From: Terribacillus halophilus
GTDB taxonomy: Bacteria; Bacillota; Bacilli; Bacillales; Amphibacillaceae
Assembly (NCBI RefSeq): GCF_900101385.1
Contig: NZ_FMZB01000005.1
Span: 62,001-126,000, forward strand
DNA length: 64,000 nt
Reading direction: 5' to 3'
Shown here: piece after piece, positions 16,894 to 25,054 of the stretch
Numbering within the stretch: the stretch's first letter is position 1
How the letters are laid out: each line of letters opens with the position of its first letter
The notes under the pieces: model-generated
Told to the model about the DNA's origin: nothing
The model's database searches: none
The model's input: the letters and a program-made list of their open reading frames with translations, nothing else
Program-made: the position numbers and the translations under genes

Positions 16894-17692
16894 GATTCGC
16901 TTTTATTCTGCTTTGCAGCAGGTCTTTTCCTTCTTGAAGTTTTTCTAATGGTGTGTTTGGTGCATATTCCAGGATCAATTCAGCATGTGGTGCATCTTCA
17001 CGGATGGCTGTGAAGATGGGGTCCCATTCGATTGTACCGTCGCCAATGACCAGATGTGTATCACCTTTTCCATCGTTATCGTGAAGATGCAATGCAAGCA
17101 AACGGTCTTTCGTTTCGTTTATCAATCGCGGGATATCCCAATTGTTTAAATGGGCGTGTCCCGTATCGATAAGGAATCCTGCTGTTTCATCGATATCAGC
17201 GAGGAATTTTGTGAATTCTTCTTGTGTGAAAAGGGAGCTGCCGTTATAGCCGACGTTCTCGATTGCCAGCTTTACATGTAATGGTTTGGCAATTCGGCAA
17301 AGCTCGCTGATGTATTCCTTGGCCCGCAACTGTGCTATTTGTTTATCAAACACAGGTGAGAAGCAGAATCCGGGATGGATGACGACGTGTGTTGCCTGGA
17401 TGGAGCCAGCGAATTCGATCGCTTTTTTGTATTCAGTGAAAGCGACTTCCCGTGTTGCATAATTCTCACTTGTCAGGTTGATATCCCAGGCTGGTGGATG
17501 AATGGTATAACCGACAGGAATGGAGAGCAGTTTTTGTGCAAGTTCCTGGAACAAGTTTTCCATTGCGTTCCACTCTGGTCCGTCCATGAGTAATTCAATT
17601 TTGTCTGCGCCATATTCAATCAGTGTATCGATATTGTGCAATAGATTGTTGGATAATAGAGCCAGATCAGAATAGCAAATAGTTTTTTTCAT
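16880..17692 (-). CDS. TIM-barrel sugar-phosphate isomerase/epimerase family protein
   Basis: 270 residues of the AP-endonuclease-2-like (xylose isomerase-like TIM barrel) superfamily. The metal-site residues are visible: VVIHPGF, LAIENVG (Glu), GFLIDTGHAHLNNW (Asp, His) and ALHLHDNDGKGDTH followed by IGDGTIEW. Members epimerise or isomerise sugars and sugar acids with a divalent metal. It lies 6 bp after the ABC ATPase gene and overlaps the HAD gene, so the importer, isomerase and phosphatase form one pathway. The substrate is not known. Confidence 0.85.
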   Translation of the reverse strand: MKKTICYSDLALLSNNLLHNIDTLIEYGADKIELLMDGPEWNAMENLFQELAQKLLSIPVGYTIHPPAWDINLTSENYATREVAFTEYKKAIEFAGSIQATHVVIHPGFCFSPVFDKQIAQLRAKEYISELCRIAKPLHVKLAIENVGYNGSSLFTQEEFTKFLADIDETAGFLIDTGHAHLNNWDIPRLINETKDRLLALHLHDNDGKGDTHLVIGDGTIEWDPIFTAIREDAPHAELILEYAPNTPLEKLQEGKDLLQSRIKANLELK

Positions 17693-17698
17693 CGTACA

Positions 17699-18796
17699 TC
17701 ACTCTCCATAAAAGTTTTTCGGATAACCGATGGAATTGGTTGTTTCTTTATCAAATAGGTGGATCTTATCCATCCGTATTTCTATATGGACTGTTTCATT
17801 CGGCAGCCAGTTTTTCGTCTCACTCATGGCGATCCATTCTTGGCCTTCCACATCGAGATAAACACCATAGCTGCTGCCGTGGTTCTCCACTTGTTTGACC
17901 TGACCTGTGATGCTGTTATCGAGTGGTATCTTACTTAAGTGAATATGCTCAGGTCTGGTGCCGAATGCCAGTTCAGTTGCTCCGGTTTCCTGAATGAAAC
18001 GACTCCATTCTGGGCTCAACTGCAGCGCTTGCTTGTTAAATAGGAGCTTGTCCTGCTGAAAGTCTGCATCGACTACGTTCATCGGCGGGGAACCAATGAA
18101 CTTGGCAGTGAAGATATTAGCAGGGCGATGGTATACGTTATCCGGCGTATCGACCATTTGGAGCTTCCCTTGATACATCAGGGCGATCCGGTCGCCGACT
18201 GTCATGGCCTCTGTTTGGTCATGGGTCACATATACAAGTGTTTGCTTGAAGGTTTCATGAATCTTGACTAATTCTTTCCGGGCAGACACACGTAATTGGG
18301 CATCCAAGTTTGATAGAGGTTCATCCAGCAAGAAGCAATCGCCTTGTTTCACAACTGCTCTGGCGAGGGCAACCCGTTGCCGCTGCCCACCGGACAAATC
18401 CTTTGGCAAACGATCTTTGTATTGTTTCAATTGCAGCATCTCCAGGGCGGCATCTGTGCGATGCTTGATTTCATCTGCAGACATCTTTTTCACTTTCAAT
18501 CCATACGTAATGTTATCAATCACTTTCATATGCGGATATAAGGCGTAATTTTGAAACACCATGGCCACATTTCTTTTTCCGCTGGGCACGTCATTCACTT
18601 TCTGCTTATCCATATAAATAGATCCGGATGTAACGTCTTCTAACCCTGCAATCATGCGCAATGTGGTGGATTTACCACACCCAGACGGACCAAGCAGGAT
18701 TAATCGTTCTCCTTCCTTGATGGTTAAGTTCAAATCTTTCACAACCTCTGTTTTGCCATATGATTTAGATACATGTTCAAATCGGATTTCCTTCAT
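17699..18796 (-). CDS. ugpC: carbohydrate/glycerol-phosphate ABC importer ATPase (UgpC/MsmX type)
   Basis: 365 residues from ATG 18796 (MKEIRFEHVSKSYG), which follows an AGGGCGGG site; a longer frame from 18841 overlaps the permease. It has Walker A GPSGCGKST, the signature LSGGQRQRVALARA, Walker B FLLDEPLSNLDA, H-loop VYVTHDQTEAM, and a C-terminal MOBE/TOBE regulatory domain (~235-365, FGTRPEHIHL). Subunits of this class energise CUT1 importers such as UgpBAEC. In Bacillus the orthologous MsmX can serve several importers, but here the gene is within a complete operon. Confidence 0.88.
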   Translation of the reverse strand: MKEIRFEHVSKSYGKTEVVKDLNLTIKEGERLILLGPSGCGKSTTLRMIAGLEDVTSGSIYMDKQKVNDVPSGKRNVAMVFQNYALYPHMKVIDNITYGLKVKKMSADEIKHRTDAALEMLQLKQYKDRLPKDLSGGQRQRVALARAVVKQGDCFLLDEPLSNLDAQLRVSARKELVKIHETFKQTLVYVTHDQTEAMTVGDRIALMYQGKLQMVDTPDNVYHRPANIFTAKFIGSPPMNVVDADFQQDKLLFNKQALQLSPEWSRFIQETGATELAFGTRPEHIHLSKIPLDNSITGQVKQVENHGSSYGVYLDVEGQEWIAMSETKNWLPNETVHIEIRMDKIHLFDKETTNSIGYPKNFYGE

Positions 18797-18809
18797 GATA
18801 TCCCGCCCT

Positions 18810-19634
18810 TTACTTAATTCCTGATGAAGTAAACGTTCCAATGATGTAACGCTGGAACAGCAAATATAATGTCAATGGTATGATCATCGTAATGACAGCA
18901 ACGGCCATGGCAACCGTGAAGTTGGTGCCGCCCTCAGAGCTGATATACATTTGCAGGGCCAATGGCAATGTATAATTATCGACCGTCTTCAAGATGAGTA
19001 CCGGCCAGACATATTCATTCCACGACAGAATGAAGAACCAAATTCCAGTCGACGTGACCGCTGGCTTCACTAATGGAAGCACGATGTCTTTCATGATGCG
19101 CGCATGTCCCAGATTATCCAGTCTGGCTACTTCGATGAGTGAAACAGGGATTGTTTTCATCGATTGACGAAGCAGGAAGATCCCGACTGCATCAGCCAGC
19201 TGCGGCAAAATGACACCCCATACACTATCAGCCAGTCCAAGGTCGGAGATGACCAAATAATTCGGGATCATGGTGACGGAAAAGGGGATGAAGATTGTAC
19301 TGATCAATACAAAGTACAGAATGTTCTTGCCTTTGAAATGGAAAAAGACGAATGCATATGCTGCCAGGAACGAGGTGAAAACTTTAAATAACGTAACGGT
19401 GGCTGCAATGATAAACGTATTAAAAGTAATCTTGACGACATCCAGACTTTCAAAGAAAGTTTGATAGTTTTCCAGTGTGGGGCTGATAGGGATGAAATTT
19501 AGTACATTGTTATATGCATCTTGTAATGGTTTGAAAGACGTTCCAATCGCAAAGATGATCGGAAAAATCAGGATGATGATCAGCCCGATGAATAATATAT
19601 GCCAAGGTATCGATGCAAAGCGGTTAGTTTTCAT
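18810..19634 (-). CDS. ugpE: ABC importer permease, UgpE/MalG-like
   Basis: 274 residues starting at ATG 19634 with AGAGGT 7 bases upstream (a longer frame reaches 19655). There are six predicted membrane helices, and the EAA loop contacting the ATPase reads IEVARLDNLGHARIMKDIVL followed by PLVKPA. Typical of CUT1-family inner-membrane permeases. It overlaps the preceding permease gene by 11 bases and is followed 13 bases later by the ATPase gene. Confidence 0.88.
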   Translation of the reverse strand: MKTNRFASIPWHILFIGLIIILIFPIIFAIGTSFKPLQDAYNNVLNFIPISPTLENYQTFFESLDVVKITFNTFIIAATVTLFKVFTSFLAAYAFVFFHFKGKNILYFVLISTIFIPFSVTMIPNYLVISDLGLADSVWGVILPQLADAVGIFLLRQSMKTIPVSLIEVARLDNLGHARIMKDIVLPLVKPAVTSTGIWFFILSWNEYVWPVLILKTVDNYTLPLALQMYISSEGGTNFTVAMAVAVITMIIPLTLYLLFQRYIIGTFTSSGIK

Positions 19635-20532
19635 AATGGATACCTCTTTCGACAAACTTGAATTCCAAAATAAGCAGAATGATGAAGATCAGCATCGTCA
19701 GAATCGACAAGGCAGCGGAATGTCCTGTCCGGTACAAAACGAAGGCCTCATGATAGGCCTGGTAAATCGCGTTGGAGCTGGCATAGTTCGGTCCGCCTTG
19801 GGTGATGACCTTGATCGGTGTGAAAACATACTGCAGTCCTTGGACGATGGTGATGATCAAGACATAAATGCCTGTAGCACTGCTCATTGGCAGTATGATA
19901 TGGATGAATATCTTCCATAAAGGCACATTATCCAATCTGGCTGCTTCGATCACTTCCCTCGGGACACCATTGATGGAGGCATAGAGCACGATGAAGTTAT
20001 AGCCGAAAACTTTCCAAGAAGTAATTACACTCAAGACGACAATCACCCAGCCATCCATCTTGCTCCAAATCGGCATCTCGATTCCAAACCAGCCCAGAAT
20101 GATGGCGGCAGGTCCGGAGACGGGATTAAGCAGCCAGGTAAACAAGATTGAACCGACAACCAGTGAAATAACAGACGGTAAAAAAAGCGCTCCTTTATAG
20201 AAATTCTTGAATCGTTTCAATACGACATCGAGGACGAAGGCGAATATATAAGGAACAAAAAGATTGATCAATAATAATAAAACGATATAAAAAATCGTAT
20301 TGCCAAACACTTTATATGTAATTGGATCTGACAGGATATCCTTATAGTTGGCAAACCCGACAAACTCCTTCGTCGGTTTCACCATATTCCAATCAAAAAA
20401 ACTCAGATAGATAGTGTAGATGAAAGGCCAAAACATGAATAGTACAAAGACAATCAGAGAAGGGACCAGTAAGCAATATGCTTTCCAATGGTCTTTCGTT
20501 AAGGTGATTTTCAACAATTCCACATCCCGCAT
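19624..20532 (-). CDS. ugpA: ABC importer permease, UgpA/MalF-like
   Basis: 302 residues with six membrane helices and the EAA motif VIEAARLDNVPLWKIFIHI followed by LPM. It pairs with the UgpE-like permease to form the channel. The N-terminus (MRDVELLKITLTKDHW) is followed by the first helix. The ribosome binding site is weak, consistent with coupling to a processed or attenuated transcript from the binding-protein gene upstream. Confidence 0.87.
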   Translation of the reverse strand: MRDVELLKITLTKDHWKAYCLLVPSLIVFVLFMFWPFIYTIYLSFFDWNMVKPTKEFVGFANYKDILSDPITYKVFGNTIFYIVLLLLINLFVPYIFAFVLDVVLKRFKNFYKGALFLPSVISLVVGSILFTWLLNPVSGPAAIILGWFGIEMPIWSKMDGWVIVVLSVITSWKVFGYNFIVLYASINGVPREVIEAARLDNVPLWKIFIHIILPMSSATGIYVLIITIVQGLQYVFTPIKVITQGGPNYASSNAIYQAYHEAFVLYRTGHSAALSILTMLIFIILLILEFKFVERGIHYEN

Positions 20533-20560
20533 GTTTGTTTTCTTAAAGCCTCTTATAAAA

Positions 20561-20628
20561 GGGAGCAGTCATTCCGTAACGAACCTGAGCAGGGGGATAC
20601 TCTGGTAAGTTAGGGAGATGCTGCTCCC
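20561..20628 (-). promoter_or_regulatory. intercistronic hairpin between binding-protein and permease genes
   Basis: GGGAGCAG (20561-20568) pairs with CTGCTCCC (20621-20628); on the minus strand the 3' arm is followed by TTTTATAA. Such hairpins between a binding-protein gene and its permease genes often act as partial terminators or mRNA stabilisers that raise binding-protein levels. Confidence 0.5.
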
Positions 20629-20650
20629 TAAAAGAAGAGACAGCATGGCA

Positions 20651-21943
20651 TTATTTTTTCAGCAGTGTGTTGATTTCTTCTTCAGTAGAGGTCAGCCCCT
20701 CTTTTACATCCACTTTACCGCCGAGGATTTCATCACGGATATCAAGCATTTTCTGCTCAGCTTCCAAGCCTGCATCTCCAGGGAAGGAAGTCCAAGGCAC
20801 GACGCCATCCATTTGATCGATAGCTGCTTGCATCATTTCATTTTCTGCTAAGAAGTCTTTCAGACCATCTTCAGCTTCTGCTACATCCTTACGTGGCGGG
20901 ACATAACCAGTACCTTCCGTCCACTTTGCCATGGATTCCACGCTGTACAAGTATTTCATGAATTCCCATGCCGCTTTTTGCTGGTCCTCTTCCTGAGCGG
21001 TGATGGCTAACATGGCACCGCCGGCCGGCAGACGTTTCTCTTTTCCTTCCCAAGCTGGGGAAGTAACAGCAGCAGCGTTGAATTGAACGTTTTCCTGTAT
21101 TTGTGAGCGACGGGCAATCGTTGTATAAGCCATGGCAACATTTCCATCGATAAAGCTCTGAACACCTTGATCCCAAGGAACATGAAGTGCCGTTTCATCC
21201 TCCACAACCATATCTGTCAGCAATTGATACGCTTCGATGCCGTCTTTGGAAGCAAATGAAGCTTGTCCATCCGTCAGCATGCGGGCACCGTTACTTTCCA
21301 ATAGCGCCTGCGTAGCCCAGTTATCAGCAGGTTCCTGCATATAGAACCCGTATTTACCGGTTTTCTCCTTGATCACTTTGGAGAATTCCCGCACTTCTTC
21401 CCATGTCTTCGGACCGTTTTCATTGAGTCCTGCTTCTTTCAGCATATCTTTGTTAATGTACAGAACGGGTGTGCTTAGGGAGTAAGGAATCCCCACTTGT
21501 GAACCATCTGAATTTTTGGCCAAGTCCATGACGTTTGGAAGGAAGTTATCTTTCAAGAATGATTCATCGTCCGAAAAATGTTGATCAATGACTTCCTGAG
21601 GTTCTACATAGCTGAAGTTATTGGAAAAATAATCTAGGAAGGACCAGCCAACCTGTACTACAGCTGGTGATTTACCAGAAGCCGCTTCTGCTTGCAGGTT
21701 TTGCATCAGTCCTTTGTACATGTCAGGGTTATATTTGGCGACGACTTCCACAGAATCGCTTTGTTCATTGAAGCTATTCACGAGCTCTTCTACTGTTTTT
21801 CCGCCTTGTGTTTCTGCATTGACATGCCAGTATTCAATGACTGTCTTTCCATCTTTGCCATTGGCAGCGCTACTCGAGTTTCCGCAAGCTACCAATAACA
21901 AGATGATGGTGAGAACACTGCACATTTTTACGAATAATTTCAT
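20651..21943 (-). CDS. ugpB: UgpB-like extracellular solute-binding lipoprotein
   Basis: 430 residues with a lipoprotein signal (LTIILLLVACGN, Cys ~20) and a family 1 binding-protein fold. Segments resembling UgpB include IEYWHVNAE near the N-terminus, PAVVQVGW, PYSLSTPVLYINKDMLKEAG, and GTGYVPPRKDV near the C-terminus. The match to STPVLYxNKDxxKKAG in E. coli UgpB is close. This protein would capture sn-glycerol-3-phosphate or glycerophosphodiesters outside the cell. AAGGAG lies upstream of ATG 21943. The specificity is strengthened by the glpP gene immediately upstream, but other carbohydrate ligands are possible. Confidence 0.85.
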   Translation of the reverse strand: MKLFVKMCSVLTIILLLVACGNSSSAANGKDGKTVIEYWHVNAETQGGKTVEELVNSFNEQSDSVEVVAKYNPDMYKGLMQNLQAEAASGKSPAVVQVGWSFLDYFSNNFSYVEPQEVIDQHFSDDESFLKDNFLPNVMDLAKNSDGSQVGIPYSLSTPVLYINKDMLKEAGLNENGPKTWEEVREFSKVIKEKTGKYGFYMQEPADNWATQALLESNGARMLTDGQASFASKDGIEAYQLLTDMVVEDETALHVPWDQGVQSFIDGNVAMAYTTIARRSQIQENVQFNAAAVTSPAWEGKEKRLPAGGAMLAITAQEEDQQKAAWEFMKYLYSVESMAKWTEGTGYVPPRKDVAEAEDGLKDFLAENEMMQAAIDQMDGVVPWTSFPGDAGLEAEQKMLDIRDEILGGKVDVKEGLTSTEEEINTLLKK

Positions 21944-22052
21944 GGTTTCTAAGATCTCCTTTTCGTAATGGTTTGTAAGTCAGGACTTCTATGCAGTATA
22001 AGGAACAGAGTTGTTCTTCTTCACCTCCTGAAATTAACGGCAGAAAGCGAAA

Positions 22053-22104
22053 AGAGACCTCAAATACAATGTATAGGTTGCTATACATCAAATTTGAGGT
22101 CTCT
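22053..22104 (-). promoter_or_regulatory. leader terminator/antiterminator, probable GlpP target
   Basis: On the minus strand a 13-base perfect stem AGAGACCTCAAAT / ATTTGAGGTCTCT encloses a second 8-base stem (ATGTATAG / CTATACAT) and is followed by TTTTCGCTTTC. It lies between glpP and the ugpB-like gene, 110 bases before the latter. GlpP with glycerol-3-phosphate allows read-through of leader terminators of glp operons in Bacillus. Control of this hairpin by GlpP is inferred from position. Confidence 0.7.
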
Positions 22105-22189
22105 CTGTTCGCACCGTTTCTATTCACTTTATACTTATACAATAATGTCCAAGTGTTAGATTAGTATGAATGTAGTGTAAATCTTTCAT

Positions 22190-22792
22190 TTACAAACTAT
22201 TCAGGTCAATTTTCCACATATCCGGATTGGACGTGGTTACGGCAAGTGCACCATGTTTTAATGCATCCTGCGCATGATCGATAGAATTGAGCAGGCCGCC
22301 TGTAATGGTTGGCACCGGAGAAACTGCTGATATCTTTTGGAGAAAGTCGGGTGCCCGGCATGGCATAATTTCAATGATATCAGCTTGGATGCGACTAACG
22401 TCTTTGAGCAGATTCGTATAAACTTCCGTATCAATTAAAAAGATTCTCTGAACTACGACGAGTCCGCTGGCTTTTGCTTTTTTGATAACACCATTTCGTG
22501 TCGTCACAATCGCATGCGGCTGCACATTCCGTTTGACAAATTCTATCCCGTCCCGGTCCATTTCCAGCCCGCCGATTTTCTCCACATGCAAAATGACAGG
22601 CAGACCATGTGATTGGATGAATTCGACATACTTTCGCACGGTCAGGATGGTACCTGTCATCAATAAGACAGCGCTGATGTTATCTTTATACTTAATTGCT
22701 TTTTCTAGATGCTTCGGCTCTTTTACAGAGGCAACCATTTTGTGAGAAGTGAGTCTTTCTTGCAGGGTAGCGCGTGCGTGATTGTAGTTCAT
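22190..22792 (-). CDS. glpP: GlpP glycerol-3-phosphate-responsive antiterminator
   Basis: 200 residues matching the GlpP family along its length: AVLLMTGTI near 45, VILHVEKIGGL, IVTTRNGVIKKAKASGL, VQRIFLIDT, IIEIMPCRAPDF, VPTITGGL and ALAVTTSNPDMWK. The fold is a TIM barrel with a phosphate site. GlpP binds glycerol-3-phosphate and the leader mRNA of glpFK and glpD in B. subtilis to prevent termination. Here it is placed upstream of a UgpB-type importer instead of glpFK/glpD. GAGAGGG precedes ATG 22792. Confidence 0.9.
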   Translation of the reverse strand: MNYNHARATLQERLTSHKMVASVKEPKHLEKAIKYKDNISAVLLMTGTILTVRKYVEFIQSHGLPVILHVEKIGGLEMDRDGIEFVKRNVQPHAIVTTRNGVIKKAKASGLVVVQRIFLIDTEVYTNLLKDVSRIQADIIEIMPCRAPDFLQKISAVSPVPTITGGLLNSIDHAQDALKHGALAVTTSNPDMWKIDLNSL

Positions 22793-22891
22793 ATGTAGTC
22801 CCTCTCCGATAGCGTGTATTTATCGATAGTTTATAGTTTTTTTGGATGATTTAAAAGAGAGGGATGTATTCCGTGTAAGCTCGACTGTCAT

Positions 22892-23386
22892 TTATAAACT
22901 TTTACACAAAACAATTACCCAATACGGAGTAGCCTGTGCAGGAATACTTTTCGTAGTTGGTCCATACACCACAATCAAATCGCGATTCGCTAGATTTCCT
23001 GTAAAAGCTTGCCCGTTCGTCAGTACTAATGGTGTATATGGCGAAATATTCAGCTGTAATTGTCCATCACTGCTCACCAGCTGATTATCAAAAAAACTGA
23101 CTTTTACATTCTGATTCTGGTTTTCCTTCACCATAACAAGTGCTGGAAACTGTGGAGGGTAAATTAGAATCGCAGGAGCATCTCCATCATAATAGCCAGT
23201 CACACGATCGCCTACGGATATCATGCTATGATCAACGAAATAAGTCGTAGGGGATACAACAAAGTTCACGATCGATCCAGTTTCATTTTCGACAGTGAAG
23301 AATTTATAGCAGCCGTCGGCTCGGCCATTCCCCATAAAATCATTAATCATCGTTACGGTTCCTTGGAAAGAATAAAAATTGGTCAT
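22892..23386 (-). CDS. hypothetical protein with OB/beta-rich character
   Basis: 164 residues from ATG 23386 (MTNFYSFQG), which has GGAGGT 8 bases upstream; a longer in-frame start at 23428 is less likely. The protein is beta-rich and lacks a signal peptide. Segments such as NFVVSPTTYFVDHSMI, VGDRVTGYYDGDAP, ILIYPPQFPALVMV and DLIVVYGPTTKSIPAQATP repeat a short-strand pattern like that of Bacillaceae proteins of unknown function that bind no obvious cofactor. It has one late Cys. It stands alone between glpP and the riboswitch. Confidence 0.7.
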   Translation of the reverse strand: MTNFYSFQGTVTMINDFMGNGRADGCYKFFTVENETGSIVNFVVSPTTYFVDHSMISVGDRVTGYYDGDAPAILIYPPQFPALVMVKENQNQNVKVSFFDNQLVSSDGQLQLNISPYTPLVLTNGQAFTGNLANRDLIVVYGPTTKSIPAQATPYWVIVLCKSL

Positions 23387-23684
23387 ATGTTTACCTCCAT
23401 TGCTTTCCATGTACGATATGTAGGTCATTGCCTAAAGGACTGGGCGAATGCCTAGAAAAATTGAGCAATTAATACTTTCTATATTTAAATTCTCCGTGGT
23501 TAACCGATATAAGAGGAGTAGTTCTTTGGTATCTAGTAAAGTGGACCTGCGATCGTGTCGAAGAGTACTCATGGGCGACTGATTATACCTATTAAATGGA
23601 TTAGAAGTGATAATTAGACAAAGGTATATAGGTAATTTATAATGCATAAGGGTATGCGAGGGTATGTTTGCGTGTATTTAGTAC

Positions 23685-23690
23685 TATAAT
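23685..23690 (+). promoter_or_regulatory. -10 element upstream of the c-di-GMP riboswitch
   Basis: Consensus TATAAT about 10 bases before the aptamer; no good -35 hexamer is visible at 17 bases, so activation or weak initiation is possible. Confidence 0.45.
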
Positions 23691-23699
23691 CTTAGAATC

Positions 23700-23780
23700 T
23701 AACAGGCAAACTTATCAAAAGATAGGGACGCAAAGCTACGAGTCTATATCCATATGGATGATGACAGTCGGGTTGCCAAG
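23700..23780 (+). ncRNA. cyclic di-GMP-I (GEMM-I) riboswitch aptamer
   Basis: The hallmark GGGACGCAAAGC (23725-23736) lies after a small stem-loop TATC-AAAA-GATA (P2 with a GNRA-like loop) and before a second arm CGAGTC...GACAGTCG (P3). The whole is closed by GGCAA (23704-23708) pairing with TTGCC (23773-23777). Order and motifs match the V. cholerae Vc2 aptamer. It senses the second messenger c-di-GMP and controls the downstream terminator and hence the STAS-like/GNAT/chemoreceptor genes. Confidence 0.93.
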
Positions 23781-23795
23781 TATTATATGCTCATT

Positions 23796-23829
23796 GGCTA
23801 TCCTTGTTGGTAAGGATAGCCTTTTTTTC
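23796..23829 (+). terminator. riboswitch expression-platform terminator
   Basis: GGCTATCCTT / AAGGATAGCC stem followed by seven or eight T. Its 5' side overlaps TTGGC (23794-23798), which can pair with GCCAA (23775-23779) of the aptamer's closing stem. This gives mutually exclusive folds, and c-di-GMP binding would favour termination (OFF switch). Confidence 0.8.
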
Positions 23830-23884
23830 ACACTCAAGTTTTAGTTACTAGGTAGAACAGACTTTAGTAAAGGGAGTTAACAAG

Positions 23885-24253
23885 ATGATAGTCGTAGATA
23901 AAAAGAAATACAAGATGGAGATTGAGGAAAGTTCCAAAGAAGTACGTGTACAAGTGCATGGATTGATGAGGGAAGAAGATGCCGAAGGATATATGGTTGA
24001 TTTACAGGAGACGATCGGTAAAGTCTCTAAAAAAGATTATACGTTTGTCGTCGATGGGACGCATCAAACGCCAGTACCATCCAAAGTTGTATCGCAGTTA
24101 GAGCAAACAATGCAATTTTACTCCACTTTAGGGTTTAAGGATACCATTGTAATAAAACCATCTTCTAAAATTGCGCAAGTGCAAATCAGAAATGCGCTTG
24201 AAAGGATTGAATTCACAGGAAAAATGATAGATAGAGTAGACCAATCTAGGTAG
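23885..24253 (+). CDS. hypothetical protein, possibly STAS-like, first gene under the c-di-GMP riboswitch
   Basis: 122 residues behind AAGGGAG. It opens with beta strands (KKYKMEIEES, EVRVQVHG), continues with DYTFVVDGTHQTPVPSK and ends in a helix-strand pattern (FKDTIVIKPSSKIAQVQI). The alternation and size suggest a STAS/SpoIIAA-like fold, but no signature phosphorylation Ser in the standard context is evident. As the first gene after a c-di-GMP switch and upstream of a chemoreceptor, a role in surface/motility signalling is plausible. Confidence 0.65.
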   Translation: MIVVDKKKYKMEIEESSKEVRVQVHGLMREEDAEGYMVDLQETIGKVSKKDYTFVVDGTHQTPVPSKVVSQLEQTMQFYSTLGFKDTIVIKPSSKIAQVQIRNALERIEFTGKMIDRVDQSR

Positions 24254-24295
24254 TGTTCGGCCTGTAAAATTTGTTGTTGAAAGGGAGAATATATC

Positions 24296-25006
24296 ATGCA
24301 AGCAACACAAGAATTATATACATATGAAATTTTAACGAATGACCAAACGGAGCTGATCCAGAAAGCCGCTGAATGTCTTGCCCGTACGTTTATTGGAGTA
24401 GATGTGGAAGGGAAATGGGTGCAAGAACCGATGGTTGGACAGTTGAATATTGAGTATGAAGATTTTTATGCTTTTACGAAAGATTATTTGGATTCAACTG
24501 TAGATCAAGGATATTGCGCAGTCGCTTTAGACTCTGATAATCATGTTGTGGGTGTGCTTGCGGGTGACACCAATGCACCGGAAATTATTGGTGAAGATGT
24601 ATTCGAAGGTTCTTTCTATGATATGAACGTCATCCTTCATGTACTGGAGGACGTAGACAAACGATTCATCGAAGACTACCAAAAACGCAGCGGCAAAGAT
24701 ATTGCCGATGGAGATCTGTTACACCTGTTCATGCTGGGTGTGATAGCTGAACAGGATCGTCATGAAGTAATTATGCAATTAGGAAATAAATTGATTACAA
24801 AAGCAGCATCGCAGGGGCTGAAGGCAATAGTGGGTGAAGCGACTAATCCGAAATCGATTCGTGTGATGGAAAAGTACCACAACATGAAAAAATATAAAGA
24901 TTTCGAAGGTAACCATATTGTTCATAAGTATGAAGATAACGACAAACTGCAGGGCATCCCTGTAGATGTAGCAGATGGGACATATATCATAATAAGGGAA
25001 CTTTAA
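24296..25006 (+). CDS. GNAT-like acetyltransferase family protein
   Basis: 236 residues from ATG 24296 with AAGGGAG 12 bases upstream. The pattern GYCAVALDSDNHVVGVLAGD (strands 3-4), HLFMLGVIAEQDRHEVIMQL (acetyl-CoA-binding strand/loop in divergent form) and GLKAIVGEATNPKSIRVMEK (strand and helix before the C-terminus) fits an N-acetyltransferase fold. The pyrophosphate loop is not the classical QxxGxG/A. Substrate unknown. It sits between the STAS-like gene and the chemoreceptor with short gaps, so all three are likely controlled by the riboswitch. Confidence 0.65.
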   Translation: MQATQELYTYEILTNDQTELIQKAAECLARTFIGVDVEGKWVQEPMVGQLNIEYEDFYAFTKDYLDSTVDQGYCAVALDSDNHVVGVLAGDTNAPEIIGEDVFEGSFYDMNVILHVLEDVDKRFIEDYQKRSGKDIADGDLLHLFMLGVIAEQDRHEVIMQLGNKLITKAASQGLKAIVGEATNPKSIRVMEKYHNMKKYKDFEGNHIVHKYEDNDKLQGIPVDVADGTYIIIREL

Positions 25007-25054
25007 AATAAATTATCCTGATTCAATCGTCAGGAGGCAGGAGTTTAATTTAGC

